Positions 24,197-37,192 of a DNA stretch of 64,000 nucleotides are shown in pieces; the first letter of the stretch is position 1; each line of letters opens with the position of its first letter. The translations under genes and the position numbers were made by a program. The notes under the pieces were generated by a model. The model was not told the DNA's origin. It saw only the letters and a program-made list of their open reading frames with translations, and did no database searches. This DNA is from an uncultured beta proteobacterium (lineage in GTDB: Bacteria > Pseudomonadota > Gammaproteobacteria > Burkholderiales > Rhodocyclaceae). Location: assembly GCA_903908065.1 (NCBI GenBank), contig CAIVQO010000077.1:1-64000 (forward strand), in the 5' to 3' direction.

Positions 24197-25653
24197 CGAC
24201 GGCGATGCAGATCCTCGAACAGCTCAGGCAAAAGGGCGTGATGCCGGCGCGGATGACCGCTGACTCGCGCCGGGTGCAGCCGGGGGATGTCTTCGTCGCC
24301 TTTCCCGGGGCCCATGCCGACGGTCGCGATTTCATTGGCCAGGCGATGGCCCGAGGCGCGGCAGCCGTGATCGCCGAGGCAGGGGCGAAGGCAAAAGTCG
24401 GCGCTGGTGAGGCGCCGATCATCGAGGTCGAGGAGCTCGGGCCAATGAGCGGCGAGATCGCCCACCTGGTCTATGGCCGCCCTTCCGAAAAGCTCTGGCT
24501 CGCGGGCATCACCGGCACCAACGGCAAGACCTCGGTGTCGCAATGGATAGCGCAGGCGATGGGGACGATGGGCCGGCGCTGTGCTGTGGTCGGCACGTTG
24601 GGCAATGGATTTGTCGACGCGCTGGTCGAGTCACCCAACACCACGCCCGACGCGATCACCCTGCACGCGGCGCTGGCGGAATTTCTCGCCGCGGGGGCAC
24701 AGGCCTGCGCCATGGAGGTGTCCTCGATCGGCCTCGACCAGGGGCGGGTGAATGGGGCTGCCATCGATGTCGCCGTGTTCACCAACCTGACCCGCGACCA
24801 TCTCGAATACCACGGCAGCATGGAAGCCTACGCTGCCGCCAAGGAGCGCCTGTTCGCGCAACCCGGTCTGGGGGCGGCGGTGCTCAACCTTGATGACTCT
24901 TTTGGCCGTGATCTGGCGCGCCGGCTGCGGAGCCGCCTGCCGACCATCGGCTACACGCTTGGAATGCCGACCGCCGATTGCGACGAACTGTTGCGGGCGG
25001 ACGACCTGCGCATGGGGCCGTCAGGCATCGAATTCGAACTGCTCGGCGCCACCGTCACTGCGTCGGTGGTCGGTCGCTTCAATGCCGCCAACCTGCTGGC
25101 GGTGGCCGGTGCGCTGCTGTCGCGCGGCGAGAGTGTGGACGCCATCGTTGCCGCGCTGCGCGCGCTGCGACCGCCGCCGGGACGCATGCAGGCCCTGGGC
25201 GGTCAAGGTAGCCAGCCGCTGGTGGTCGTCGATTACGCCCACACACCGGATGCACTGGAAAAGGCGCTCGGCGTGTTGCGTGAAACCGCCGCCGCGCGCG
25301 GCGGCCAACTGGTCTGCGTATTCGGCTGCGGCGGCGATCGCGATCCGGGCAAACGGCCGCAGATGGGCGCGGTGGTCGAGCGGCTGGCGGATCGCGTGGT
25401 CGTCACCAGCGACAACCCGCGCAGTGAAGATCCGCAGGCCATCATCGATGCCATCCTCGGCGGGATGAAGCGGACGCCGGAGGTGCAGGCCGATCGAGCC
25501 CGCGCGGTGGCCGAGGCGGTGGCCAAGGGCGCCGATTCCGACGTGATCCTGCTTGCCGGCAAGGGGCACGAGCCCTACCAGGAAATTGCCGGCGTGCGCC
25601 ATGCTTACTCCGATCTCGATGCAGCAAAGTCGGCGCTGGAGGCACGGCGATGA
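24193..25653 (+). CDS. murE: UDP-MurNAc-tripeptide ligase MurE (meso-DAP adding)
   Basis: A 486-residue Mur ligase with the ATP-binding loop [10 protein letters not shown] (about 107-116), the central domain, and a C-terminal domain with the DNPR motif (in VTSDNPRSEDP, about residue 400) that selects meso-diaminopimelate over lysine. This marks Gram-negative type peptidoglycan. The GTG start overlaps the ftsI stop; an in-frame ATG four codons later is an alternative. The stop overlaps the murF start by four bases. Confidence 0.95.
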   Translation: MTTAMQILEQLRQKGVMPARMTADSRRVQPGDVFVAFPGAHADGRDFIGQAMARGAAAVIAEAGAKAKVGAGEAPIIEVEELGPMSGEIAHLVYGRPSEKLWLAGITGTNGKTSVSQWIAQAMGTMGRRCAVVGTLGNGFVDALVESPNTTPDAITLHAALAEFLAAGAQACAMEVSSIGLDQGRVNGAAIDVAVFTNLTRDHLEYHGSMEAYAAAKERLFAQPGLGAAVLNLDDSFGRDLARRLRSRLPTIGYTLGMPTADCDELLRADDLRMGPSGIEFELLGATVTASVVGRFNAANLLAVAGALLSRGESVDAIVAALRALRPPPGRMQALGGQGSQPLVVVDYAHTPDALEKALGVLRETAAARGGQLVCVFGCGGDRDPGKRPQMGAVVERLADRVVVTSDNPRSEDPQAIIDAILGGMKRTPEVQADRARAVAEAVAKGADSDVILLAGKGHEPYQEIAGVRHAYSDLDAAKSALEARR

Positions 25654-27026
25654 TGCGCTTGTCGGAAGCCGGTGCGATGCTTGGGGTGCCGCATCTAGGA
25701 CCCGATGCGACGTGCAGCGCGGTCGGTAGCGATTCGCGCGCCGTGACGCCGGGCATGCTGTTCGTCGCGCTGAAGGGCGAGCGCTTCGACGGCCACGACT
25801 ACGTGCGCCAGGTGCTGTCCGCTGGCGCGGCCGGGGCGCTGGTCGAGGCTGCGTGGGCGCGCGCCAATCCGGGCCTGCCGCTGGTGCCGGTGAATGACAC
25901 GCGGCTGGCGCTGGGCCAGCTGGCAGCCGCCTGGCGCCGCCGCTTTGCGATTCCGCTGCTGGGCATTACCGGCAGCAACGGCAAGACCACGGTCAAGGAG
26001 ATGTGCGCGGCGATCATGCGCGCGCACTGCGGCGGTGACGCCGATGCCGTGCTGGCGACGCAAGGCAACCTCAATAACGACATCGGCCTGCCGATGACCC
26101 TGCTGCGGCTGCGCGACGCACATCGCGCCGCGGTAATCGAGATGGGCATGAACCACCCCGGCGAAATTGACTACCTGACCCGCCTTGCCGCGCCGACGGT
26201 GGCGCTGGTGAACAATGCACAACGCGCCCACCTCGAAGGCCTCGGCAGCGTGCAGGACGTTGCTCTGGCCAAGGGGGAGATCTTCGTCGGGCTGGCCGCC
26301 GAGGGCGTTGCGGTGTTCAGCGCCGACGATGCCCAGGCCGGCATCTGGCGCGAGTTGTCGCGCGAACGCCGGCAGGTCGGTTTCGGCCTCGACCAGCCGG
26401 CCGAAGTGCATGGCCGCTTCCAGCGGCACGGCATGGGCGGCGAATTGCACCTGGCGACTCCCTGGGGCGGGCTGGCCGTGAATCTGGCCGTGCCCGGCCG
26501 GCACAATGCGCGCAATGCCTGCGCCGCTGCCGCCGCGACACTGGCTGCGGGTGTCGGGCTTGACGCGGTAAAGCAGGGGCTGGAGTCCTTCGTCGGGGTC
26601 AAGGGCCGCCTGCAGCGCCGCCCCGGACGCAAGGGCGCGCTGGTGATCGACGACAGCTACAACGCCAACCCCGATTCGATGCGCGCCGCCATCGATGTCC
26701 TGGCCACGGTACCGGGCAAGCGCATCTTCGTCATGGGCGACATGGGCGAGGCCGGCGCCGCCGCCGGGCAGTTCCACGACGAGATCGGCGGCTACGCCAA
26801 GAGCCACGGCATCGACCGCCTGTTCTGCCTGGGGCGGCTATCGGTCGCGGCAGCACACAACTTCGGCGCCGGCGGCGAGCACTTCGACCGCGTCGAGGAT
26901 TTGCAGAAGCGCCTGCTGGGCGAAATCGACGCGCAGACCACGGTATTGGTTAAGGGCTCGCGCTTCATGAAGATGGAGCGTGTGGTCGAGGCGATCATCG
27001 AGGAAGGGAACGCGAATGCTGCTTGA
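25650..27026 (+). CDS. murF: UDP-MurNAc-tripeptide:D-alanyl-D-alanine ligase MurF
   Basis: A 458-residue Mur ligase that adds D-Ala-D-Ala to the UDP-MurNAc-tripeptide. The P-loop is [15 protein letters not shown] (about 107-121); [11 protein letters not shown] (about 144-154) and the C-terminal [15 protein letters not shown] are characteristic of MurF. The first of two adjacent ATGs overlaps the murE stop. The 3' end overlaps mraY by 11 bases. Nothing unusual in sequence or length. Confidence 0.95.
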   Translation: MMRLSEAGAMLGVPHLGPDATCSAVGSDSRAVTPGMLFVALKGERFDGHDYVRQVLSAGAAGALVEAAWARANPGLPLVPVNDTRLALGQLAAAWRRRFAIPLLGITGSNGKTTVKEMCAAIMRAHCGGDADAVLATQGNLNNDIGLPMTLLRLRDAHRAAVIEMGMNHPGEIDYLTRLAAPTVALVNNAQRAHLEGLGSVQDVALAKGEIFVGLAAEGVAVFSADDAQAGIWRELSRERRQVGFGLDQPAEVHGRFQRHGMGGELHLATPWGGLAVNLAVPGRHNARNACAAAAATLAAGVGLDAVKQGLESFVGVKGRLQRRPGRKGALVIDDSYNANPDSMRAAIDVLATVPGKRIFVMGDMGEAGAAAGQFHDEIGGYAKSHGIDRLFCLGRLSVAAAHNFGAGGEHFDRVEDLQKRLLGEIDAQTTVLVKGSRFMKMERVVEAIIEEGNANAA

Positions 27027-28185
27027 ACTTGCCCAATGGCTGGCGAAGGACTTTCGCGGTTTCAATGTCTTCGGCTACATCACCCTGCGCGCGGTGTTGG
27101 CGACCATGACCGCGCTGGCGATTTCCTTCGTCTTCGGTCCGGCGGTGATCCGCTGGCTTACTGCCAAGAAAATCGGCCAGTCAGTGCGCACCGATGGTCC
27201 GCAGACTCACCTGGTCAAGGCCGGTACGCCGACCATGGGTGGCGCGCTGATCCTGATCTCGCTCGGCGTATCCACCCTGTTGTGGGCCGATCTCGCCAAC
27301 CGCTTCGTCTGGATCGTGCTGATCGTCACCTTCGGCTTCGGTGCCGTCGGCTGGGTCGATGACTGGCGCAAGGTGGTGTACCGCAACCCGGACGGCCTTT
27401 CGGCGCGCGCCAAGTTCTTCTGGCAGTCGGTGGTTGGCGTGGTGGCCGCGATCTATATCGCATTCTCGATCTCGGCGCCGAACAACGAGAAGGTGCTCGA
27501 ACTCTTCTTCCAGTGGGTGGCCAGCGGCTTCACCCTGGAGTTGCCGAGCAAGACCGACCTGATCGTGCCCTTCTTCAAGACCGTTTCCTACCCGCTGGGC
27601 ATTTTCGGCTTCATGGCCCTGTCCTACCTGGTGATCGTCGGCAGCAGCAACGCGGTGAACCTGACCGACGGCCTCGACGGCCTGGCGATCATGCCGACGG
27701 TGCTGGTGGGCGCCGCGCTGGGCATCTTCACCTACGTTGCCGGCAACGCCGTGTATTCGAAATACCTGCTGCTGCCCTACATCCCGGGTGCCGGCGAACT
27801 GACGGTATTCTGCGGCGCGCTGGCCGGGGCGGGACTCGGCTTCCTCTGGTTCAATGCCTACCCGGCGGAAGTGTTCATGGGCGACGTCGGCGCCCTCGCC
27901 CTGGGCGCAGCGCTTGGCGCCGTGGCGATCATCGCGCGCCAGGAGATCGTGCTCTTCATCATGGGGGGGGTATTCGTCGCCGAAACCCTCTCGGTAATGC
28001 TGCAGGTGAGCTGGTTCAAGTACACCAAGAAGAAATACGGCGAGGGCCGGCGCATATTGCGCATGGCGCCGCTGCACCATCATTTCGAGCAGACCGGCTG
28101 GAAAGAGACGCAAGTGGTGGTGCGCTTCTGGATCATCACCATCCTGCTGGTGTTGTTCGGACTGTCCACGCTGAAGATCCGGTGA
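27016..28185 (+). CDS. mraY: Phospho-MurNAc-pentapeptide transferase MraY
   Basis: A 389-residue enzyme with ten membrane segments that makes lipid I from UDP-MurNAc-pentapeptide and undecaprenyl phosphate. Key motifs are [10 protein letters not shown] (catalytic Asp pair, about 112-121), the [13 protein letters not shown] loop (about 215-227) and the cytoplasmic PLHHHFEQ histidine motif near residue 355. The ATG at 27016 lies inside the end of murF and has an AAGGGA ribosome binding site. The stop overlaps murD by one base. Confidence 0.96.
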   Translation: MLLELAQWLAKDFRGFNVFGYITLRAVLATMTALAISFVFGPAVIRWLTAKKIGQSVRTDGPQTHLVKAGTPTMGGALILISLGVSTLLWADLANRFVWIVLIVTFGFGAVGWVDDWRKVVYRNPDGLSARAKFFWQSVVGVVAAIYIAFSISAPNNEKVLELFFQWVASGFTLELPSKTDLIVPFFKTVSYPLGIFGFMALSYLVIVGSSNAVNLTDGLDGLAIMPTVLVGAALGIFTYVAGNAVYSKYLLLPYIPGAGELTVFCGALAGAGLGFLWFNAYPAEVFMGDVGALALGAALGAVAIIARQEIVLFIMGGVFVAETLSVMLQVSWFKYTKKKYGEGRRILRMAPLHHHFEQTGWKETQVVVRFWIITILLVLFGLSTLKIR

Positions 28186-29603
28186 TGGAACTGAAGGGCA
28201 AACGGGTTCTCATCCTCGGCCTCGGCGAATCCGGGCTCGCCTGCACCCTCTGGTGCCTGCGCCAGGGTGCGCAGGTGCGCGTGGCGGATTCGCGATCCGC
28301 ACCGCCTTACCTTGCCGAGCTGAATCGGCGCCTTGCCAGCGCCGACTTTCGGCCCGAATTCATTGCTGGCGAATTCGGCAATGCACTGCTGCAGGATATC
28401 GACCTGCTGGTCTTGTCGCCGGGTTTGTCGGCCGGGCTGGAGGTCGTGCACGAGGCGCGTGCGCGCGGGCTGCCGGTGGTCGGCGAGATCGAACTCTTCG
28501 CCTGGGGCTTGCGCCGCATCCGTGGCGAGGCGCCGGTGCCGGTGCTGGCGATCACCGGCACCAACGGCAAGACCACCACCACCGCGCTGACCGGCCACCT
28601 GCTGCGCGGCATCGGCCGGCGTGTCGGCGTCGCCGGCAACATCTCGCCGGCCGCGCTGACGGCACTGATGGATGCCGAAGATGCGCAGGCGCTGCCGCAG
28701 ATCTGGGTGCTCGAACTCTCCAGCTTCCAGCTGGAAACCACGCATACGCTGAATCCGGCGGCCGCCACCGTGCTGAATATCTCCGACGACCACCTCGACC
28801 GCTATTCCGGTCTGGAGGACTATGCGCGCGCCAAGACGGCGATCTTCCAGGCTGCGGCAACGTCGCCCGGCGTGCAGGTGCTGAATCGGGACGATGCACG
28901 GGTAGCCGCCATGGCGCTGGCCGGGCGCCGCATCATCCGCTTCGGCCTGGATGCACCCGCCGCTGCCGAGGACTTCGGCATCCGTGTCGATCGGGGCGAA
29001 TCCTGGCTGGCGCAGGGCGAGCGCCTGCTCCTGCCACTGGCCGCGCTGCCGCTCGCCGGCCTGCACAATGCCGCGAACGCGATGGCCGCGCTGGCCCTGT
29101 GTGCCGCACTCGGCATTGACGCCGGCGACCTGCTGCCGGCCCTGCGCAGCTTCCAGGGCCTGCCGCACCGCGTCGAAAAAGTTGCCGAGATCGGTGGCGT
29201 TACCTGGTACGACGATTCCAAGGGAACCAACGTCGGTGCCACGGCGGCTGCGCTGACCGGGTTGGGCGGCCTGAACGATCGCAAGTGTGTCGTGATCCTG
29301 GGGGGTGATGGAAAGCAGCAGGACTTTTCGCCCTTGTGCGACGCCGTGGCGAAGCATGCACGCGCCGTGGTGCTGATCGGCCGGGATGCTCCGCTGATCG
29401 GCCAGGCCATTGCCGCCTCCGGCGTGACCGTCGAATCCGCCGCCAACATGGACGATGCCGTGCGCCGTGCCGCCGCGCTGGCGCAGCTGGGCGACGCGGC
29501 GCTGCTCTCGCCGGCCTGCGCCAGCTTCGACATGTTCCGCAACTACGAGCATCGCGCCCAGGTCTTCGTCGCCGCGGTCCGGGCGCTCGGAGCCGGCCAA
29601 TGA
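28185..29603 (+). CDS. murD: UDP-MurNAc-L-alanine:D-glutamate ligase MurD
   Basis: A 472-residue Mur ligase with an N-terminal Rossmann-like domain (GLGESGLA near residue 13), the P-loop [10 protein letters not shown] (about 123-132), and the C-terminal [11 protein letters not shown] and [11 protein letters not shown] motifs typical of MurD. The ATG overlaps the mraY stop as TGATG; an in-frame GTG one codon earlier is possible. The stop overlaps the ftsW ATG by four bases. Confidence 0.95.
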   Translation: MELKGKRVLILGLGESGLACTLWCLRQGAQVRVADSRSAPPYLAELNRRLASADFRPEFIAGEFGNALLQDIDLLVLSPGLSAGLEVVHEARARGLPVVGEIELFAWGLRRIRGEAPVPVLAITGTNGKTTTTALTGHLLRGIGRRVGVAGNISPAALTALMDAEDAQALPQIWVLELSSFQLETTHTLNPAAATVLNISDDHLDRYSGLEDYARAKTAIFQAAATSPGVQVLNRDDARVAAMALAGRRIIRFGLDAPAAAEDFGIRVDRGESWLAQGERLLLPLAALPLAGLHNAANAMAALALCAALGIDAGDLLPALRSFQGLPHRVEKVAEIGGVTWYDDSKGTNVGATAAALTGLGGLNDRKCVVILGGDGKQQDFSPLCDAVAKHARAVVLIGRDAPLIGQAIAASGVTVESAANMDDAVRRAAALAQLGDAALLSPACASFDMFRNYEHRAQVFVAAVRALGAGQ

Positions 29604-30772
29604 ATCGCGCCCACGCCCTGCCGGCCTTGCGGGTGCAGCGCGCGCCGGCCGAACTCGACGGCCTGCTGCTGTGGCCGGCGCTGGGCCTGCTGCTGCTCGG
29701 CCTGGTGATGGTGTATTCCTCGTCGATCGCGATGGCCGAGGGTAGCCGCTTCACGGGTTACCAGCCGGCTTACTTCTTGTTCCGGCATTCGGTATTCCTC
29801 GCCATCGGCCTGATCGCCGGCATCACCGCCTTCCAGATTCCGCTGCGCCTGTGGCAGCAGGCCTCGCCCTGGCTGTTCCTGGCCGGCTTCGTGCTCCTGA
29901 TGCTGGTCCTGATTCCCCATGTCGGCCGTTCGGTGAATGGCGCCCAGCGCTGGATCGGACTGGGCCCGATCAACCTCCAGCCTTCCGAACTGATGAAGCT
30001 TTTCGTCGTGCTGTATGCGGCCGACTACACCACGCGCAAGCTGGACGACATGGGCAGCTTCATCCGCGGCTTCGGGCCGATGGCCCTGGTCATGGTGCTG
30101 GTCGGTGCGCTTCTGTTGCGCGAGCCGGACTTCGGCGCCTTCGTTGTCATCCTCGCCATCGCCACCGGCATCCTTTTCCTCGGCGGCATCAACGTGCGCA
30201 TCTTCGGTGGCCTGGTGCTGCTGCTGGCGGTCAGCTTCGTGATCATGATCTGGACCTCGCCTTATCGCCGCGAACGCATCTTCGGCTTCATGGACCCCTG
30301 GCAGGACGCCTACGGCAAGGGCTACCAGCTCTCGCACGCGCTGATCGCCTTCGGTCGCGGCGAATGGTTCGGCGTCGGCCTCGGCGCCAGCGTCGAGAAG
30401 CTGTTCTACCTGCCCGAGGCGCACACCGATTTCCTGCTCGCCGTGATCGCCGAGGAGCTGGGCTTCGTCGGCGTGTTTGCCGTGGTGGCGATGTTCGCCC
30501 TGCTGGTGCAGCGCTGCTTCGCCATCGGCCGCCAGGCCCTGGTGCTCGGGCGCGTCCATGCCGGTCTGGTGGCGCAGGGCATCGGCATCTGGCTCGGCGT
30601 GCAGGGCTTCATCAACATGGGCGTGAACATGGGCCTGCTGCCGACCAAGGGCCTGACCCTGCCGCTGATGAGCTTCGGCGGCTCCGGCATCGTCGCCAAC
30701 TGCCTGGCCCTGGGCATTCTTCTGAGGGTTGATTGGGAAAATCGGCAATTGATGCGAGGTCAGCAAGTATGA
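29600..30772 (+). CDS. ftsW: Septal peptidoglycan polymerase FtsW
   Basis: A 390-residue SEDS-family glycosyltransferase with ten membrane segments that polymerises lipid II at the septum with FtsI. The large periplasmic loop contains the catalytic Asp region [18 protein letters not shown], and [16 protein letters not shown] follows. The last ~19 codons (from about 30713) switch to AT-richer usage (ATT, CTT, AGG, GTT, GAT, CGA, GGT, CAA, GTA). Its final ten codons and stop (30740-30772) are repeated at 30853-30885, encoding the same [10 protein letters not shown], just before murG. The stop sits in the stem of a 24-bp hairpin. The protein itself looks complete. Confidence 0.95.
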   Translation: MNRAHALPALRVQRAPAELDGLLLWPALGLLLLGLVMVYSSSIAMAEGSRFTGYQPAYFLFRHSVFLAIGLIAGITAFQIPLRLWQQASPWLFLAGFVLLMLVLIPHVGRSVNGAQRWIGLGPINLQPSELMKLFVVLYAADYTTRKLDDMGSFIRGFGPMALVMVLVGALLLREPDFGAFVVILAIATGILFLGGINVRIFGGLVLLLAVSFVIMIWTSPYRRERIFGFMDPWQDAYGKGYQLSHALIAFGRGEWFGVGLGASVEKLFYLPEAHTDFLLAVIAEELGFVGVFAVVAMFALLVQRCFAIGRQALVLGRVHAGLVAQGIGIWLGVQGFINMGVNMGLLPTKGLTLPLMSFGGSGIVANCLALGILLRVDWENRQLMRGQQV

Positions 30773-30793
30773 CCTCGCGTCAATTGCCGATTT
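30739..30793 (+). repeat. 24-bp perfect-type hairpin across the ftsW stop codon
   Basis: Bases 30739-30762 pair with 30770-30793 (24 pairs, one G-T) around the seven-base loop GCAAGTA. The left arm is the 3' coding end of ftsW, the right arm begins with its TGA, so the arm is an inverted copy of ftsW codons. No T run follows, so it is not a classical terminator, though it could stabilise the 3' end of the upstream message. Confidence 0.85.
30740..30772 (+). repeat. Direct repeat copy 1: ftsW last ten codons plus stop
   Basis: Eleven codons encoding [14 protein letters not shown]. Copy 2 lies at 30853-30885. The copies agree at 25 of 33 bases, and all eight differences are synonymous. Copy 1 is the one in frame with ftsW. 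Confidence 0.9.
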
Positions 30794-30848
30794 CGGTGCA
30801 GGCTAACTTGAGCGTAGCGAAAGTTAAGGCGCGCAGCGCCGGCCGAAA
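30791..30848 (+). repeat. Possible three-way-junction (REP-like) element
   Basis: An outer stem TTTCGG (30791-30796) with CCGAAA (30843-30848) encloses two hairpins: TAACTT (30804-30809) with AAGTTA (30821-30826), and GGCGC (30828-30832) with GCGCC (30836-30840) around GCA. It lies in the 109-base gap between ftsW and murG, the only large gap inside the dcw operon. It may be a REP-like interspersed repeat. Other copies were not found in this window. Confidence 0.6.
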
Positions 30849-30852
30849 CCAA

Positions 30853-30885
30853 AACCGTCAGCTCATGCGGGGCCAGCAGGTATGA
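30853..30885 (+). repeat. Direct repeat copy 2: ftsW-like 3' end fused to the murG start
   Basis: Encodes [14 protein letters not shown] with GC-rich codons that fit the host. Its last bases, GTATGA, contain the murG ATG, giving the ATGA overlap seen at the other dcw junctions. This is probably the original ftsW end, now untranslated. Confidence 0.85.
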
Positions 30886-31955
30886 GCGCGACCCTGCTCG
30901 TGATGGCAGGCGGCACCGGCGGACACATCATGCCGGGCATGGCAGTGGCCGAGCACCTGCGTGCTCAGGGCTGGAAGATCGCCTGGATGGGCAATGCCGA
31001 AGGCATGGAGGCGAAGCTGACCGCCGACAAGGGCTACGAGATGGCCTGGGTACGCTTTTCGGCGCTGCGCGGCAAGGGCCTGCTGCGCAAGCTTCTGTTG
31101 CCCTTCAACCTGCTGCGCGGCTTTGCCCAGGCCTGGACCCAGCTGGCGCGCATCCGTCCCGACGTGGTGCTGGGCATGGGCGGCTATGTCAGCTTTCCCG
31201 GCGGCATGATGGCGGTGCTGCGCGGCGTGCCGTTGGTGCTGCACGAACAGAATTCCGTGGCCGGGCTGGCCAACCGCGTGCTGGCGGGCGTCGCCGATCG
31301 CGTCATGACCGGCTTCCCCGGGGTTTTCCGGAAGGGAAGCTGGGTGGGAAACCCGGTGCGGCCGGAAATCGCCGTCCTGCCGCCGCCGACTCTTCGCTAT
31401 CAGCAGCACGAGGGCCCGCTGCGGATCCTGGTGGTCGGCGGCAGCCTCGGCGCCCAGGCGCTGAATGAAACCCTGCCCAAGGCGCTGGCCCTGATGGACG
31501 AGAAGGACCGCCCGATCGTGGTGCACCAGTCGGGTGAAAAGCACTTGCCGATGCTGAAGAGCCTGTACCTGTCGGCGGGGGTCAAGGCCGAGTGCGTGGC
31601 CTTCATCGAAGACATGGCAGGCGCTTACGAATGGGCCGATCTGGTGATCTGCCGCGCCGGCGCGCTGACCGTGGCCGAGCTGGCCGCCGCCGGTGTCGCC
31701 AGCCTGCTGGTGCCCTTTCCGCACGCGGTGGATGACCACCAGACGTCGAATGCGCGTTTTCTCAGCAACGCCGGTGCGGCGATCCTCCTGCCGCAAGAGC
31801 AGATGACGCCGCAGCACCTGGCCGAGATCCGCAATCTGTCGCGCCAGCAGTTGGCGCAAATGGCTGAGAAGGCCCGCGAACTGGCGCGTCCGCAAGCCAC
31901 GGCCGAGGTGGCTCAGGCTTGCGCCGTGCTGGCGCGCAAGGGAGGCAGGAAATGA
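30882..31955 (+). CDS. murG: UDP-GlcNAc:lipid I N-acetylglucosaminyltransferase MurG
   Basis: A 357-residue GT-B glycosyltransferase that makes lipid II on the cytoplasmic membrane face. The N-terminal [14 protein letters not shown] loop (residues 10-23), HEQNSVAG (about 124-131), [10 protein letters not shown] (about 186-195) and the C-terminal [11 protein letters not shown] and [14 protein letters not shown] segments are all diagnostic. The ATG is embedded in the relic ftsW stop region at 30882. Because of the insertion upstream, coupling to ftsW translation is lost and only a GGGG stretch nine bases upstream may serve as ribosome binding site. It overlaps murC by four bases. Confidence 0.96.
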   Translation: MSATLLVMAGGTGGHIMPGMAVAEHLRAQGWKIAWMGNAEGMEAKLTADKGYEMAWVRFSALRGKGLLRKLLLPFNLLRGFAQAWTQLARIRPDVVLGMGGYVSFPGGMMAVLRGVPLVLHEQNSVAGLANRVLAGVADRVMTGFPGVFRKGSWVGNPVRPEIAVLPPPTLRYQQHEGPLRILVVGGSLGAQALNETLPKALALMDEKDRPIVVHQSGEKHLPMLKSLYLSAGVKAECVAFIEDMAGAYEWADLVICRAGALTVAELAAAGVASLLVPFPHAVDDHQTSNARFLSNAGAAILLPQEQMTPQHLAEIRNLSRQQLAQMAEKARELARPQATAEVAQACAVLARKGGRK

Positions 31956-33332
31956 AACACAAGGTCAAGCGCATCCACTTCGTCGGCATTGGCGGCTCGG
32001 GCATGTCGGGCATCGCCGAGGTCCTGGCCAACCAGGGTTACGAGGTCAGCGGCTCCGATCTCGGCGCCAGCGCGACGACGCAGCGCCTGGCCCAGCAGGG
32101 CATTCGCGTCGATATCGGCCATGCCGCGCAGAACGTGGCGCAGGCCGATGCGGTGGTGGTGTCCACGGCGGTGAAGGACGACAACCCCGAAGTGCGCATG
32201 GCGCGCGAGCGCCGCGTGCCAGTGGTGCCGCGGGCGCAGATGCTGGCCGAACTGATGCGCCTCAAGCAGGGCATCGCCATTGCCGGCACCCACGGCAAGA
32301 CCACCACCACCAGCCTGGTCGCCAGCTGCCTGGCCGAAGGCGGCTTCGATCCCACCTTCGTCATCGGCGGGCGCCTGAACTCGGCCGGCGCCAACGCGCG
32401 CCTCGGCAGCGGCGAATTCTTGGTGGCCGAGGCCGACGAATCGGACGCCTCCTTTCTTTTCCTTTCGCCTGTGGTCTCGGTCGTCACCAACATCGACGCC
32501 GACCACATGGAAACCTACGGCCATGACTTCGGCCGCCTCAAGCAGGCCTTCGTCGATTTCCTGCACCGCCTGCCGTTCTATGGCGTGGCCGTGGTCTGTA
32601 GCGACGACCCCAATGTGCGCGACATCATTCCGCGCGTGGCCAAGCAGATCGTCACCTACGGCATCGAGACCGAGGCCAACTTTCGTGCCGAGGATGTGGT
32701 GGCAGAGGGCGGCACGATGCGCTTTACCTGCGTGCGCACCAACGGCAGCGTGACGCGGCTGCCCATCGTGCTCAACCTGCCCGGCCGCCACAACGTGCTG
32801 AATGCCCTGGCGGCAATCGCGGTGGCGACGGAAGTCGGCGTTGGCGACACGGCGATCGTCAAGGCGCTGGCCGAGTTTCGCGGCGTCGGCCGCCGTTTCC
32901 AGCGCCACGGCGAGATCGCCTGTGCGCAAGGAGGCAAATTCACGCTGGTCGACGACTACGGCCACCATCCGGTCGAGATGGCGGCGACGATTGCCGCCGC
33001 GCGCGGCGCTTTCCCCGGCCGGCGCCTGGTGCTGGCCTTCCAGCCCCACCGCTACACCCGCACGCGCGACTGCTTCGAGGATTTCGTCAAGGTGCTCTCC
33101 GGCGTCGATGCCCTGTTGCTGGGCGAGGTGTATGCCGCGGGTGAGGCACCCATCGTTGCCGCCGATGGCCGCAGCCTGGTGCGGGCGCTGCGGGTGGCGG
33201 GCAGGATCGAGCCAGTCTTCGTCGAAGACATTGCGGCGATGCCGGAGGCGATACTCGCCGCTGCGCGCGATGGCGACGTGGTGATCACCATGGGCGCCGG
33301 ATCCATTGGCGGCGTGCCGGGGAAGCTCCCCC

Positions 33333-33340
<8 letters not shown>
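31952..33340 (+). CDS. murC: UDP-MurNAc:L-alanine ligase MurC
   Basis: A 462-residue Mur ligase adding the first amino acid of the stem peptide. It has the N-terminal [17 protein letters not shown]ossmann motif (residues 9-25), the P-loop [11 protein letters not shown] (about 110-120), [12 protein letters not shown] (about 180-191) and DDYGHHPVE near 335. The start at 31952 has a GGAGG ribosome binding site and overlaps the murG stop as ATGA. The 3' end overlaps murB by eight bases. Nothing unusual. Confidence 0.96.
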
Positions 33341-35932
<2,592 letters not shown>

Positions 35933-35936
<4 letters not shown>

Positions 35937-37165
35937 GCAAGGAAACCAAACGCGATCTGATCGTCGGCCTCGACATCGGCACGTCCAAGATCGTCGCCAT
36001 CGTCGGCGAACTGGATGCCGAGGGCCGGCTGGGCGTGCTCGGCATCGGCACCCAGGAATCGACCGGCCTCAAGCGCGGCATGGTGATCAACATCGAGGCC
36101 ACGGTTAATTCGATCTCGCGCGCCATCGCCGAGGTCGAGATGATGGCCGGCTGCAAGGTGCGCGAGGTGTACACCGGCATCGCCGGCAGCCACATCAAGA
36201 GCAAGGATTCCACTGGCATGGCGGTGGTGCGCGACAAGGAGGTCACCCAGGCCGACGTCGAGCATGCCATCGAGGCCGCCAACGCAACCTCGATCTCGGC
36301 CGACGACCAGATCCTGCACTCGCTGGTTCAGGAGTTCATCGTCGATGGCCAGGACGGGGTCAAGGAGCCGATCGGCATGGACGCCAAGCGCCTCGACGTC
36401 AAGGTGCATCTGGTGACCGGCGCGGTGACGGCGGTGCAGAACATCGTCAAGTGCGTGCATCGCTGCGGCCTGGAAGTGGTCGACCTGGTGCTGCAGCCGC
36501 TGGCCTCGGGTTACGCGGTGCTGACCGAGGACGAAAAGGATGTTGGCGTCTGCCTGGTCGATATCGGCGGCGGCACCACTGACGTGGCGGTGTTCGTGCA
36601 GGGCGCGATCCGCCACACCGCGGTGATCCCGATCGCGGGCGACCAGCTGACCAACGACATCGCGATTGCGCTGCGCACCTCGACCCAGGATGCCGAGGAC
36701 ATCAAGATCCGTTACGGCGTTGCCCTGCAGCAGCTGGCGGACCCGGAAGAGATGATCGACGTGCCCGGGGTCGGCGATCGCCCGTCCACGCAGCTTTCGC
36801 GGCAGACGCTGGCTGGCTTCATCCAGCCGCGGGTCGAGGAAATTTTCCAGAAGGTGCAGGAAGAGCTGCAGCGCAGCGGCAAGGAGCGCCTGCTGCGCGC
36901 CGGGGTGGTGCTGACCGGCGGTGCGGCGCAGATGCCAGGCATGGCGGAGCTGGGCGAGGAGATTTTTCACAACACGGTGAAGCTGGCGATGCCGCACTAC
37001 GACGGCAACTTGCGCGACTTCGTGCGCAATCCGCGCCACTCCACCGCCATGGGTTTGTTGTTGGAAGGCGTGACGCAGCGGCAGCGGGGCATGAAGGCGC
37101 AAAGCCCGAGGAGCTTCGGGCAGGTACTGGCACGGATGAAGGCGTGGTTCACACGAAATTTTTGA
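35933..37165 (+). CDS. ftsA: Cell division protein FtsA
   Basis: A 410-residue actin-fold ATPase that anchors FtsZ to the membrane. The phosphate-1 loop VGLDIGTSKIVAIVGE (11-26), the 1C domain (about 85-165), DIGGGTTDVAVF (about 203-214) and the adenosine motif GVVLTGGAAQMPG (about 324-336) are present. The amphipathic membrane-targeting helix is at the C-terminus (GQVLARMKAWFTRNF). It is translated by overlap with ftsQ. A 27-base gap with a good ribosome binding site separates it from ftsZ. Confidence 0.96.
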
Positions 37166-37192
37166 GGCAGTGGTCTTTTTCAGGAGGCAAGC

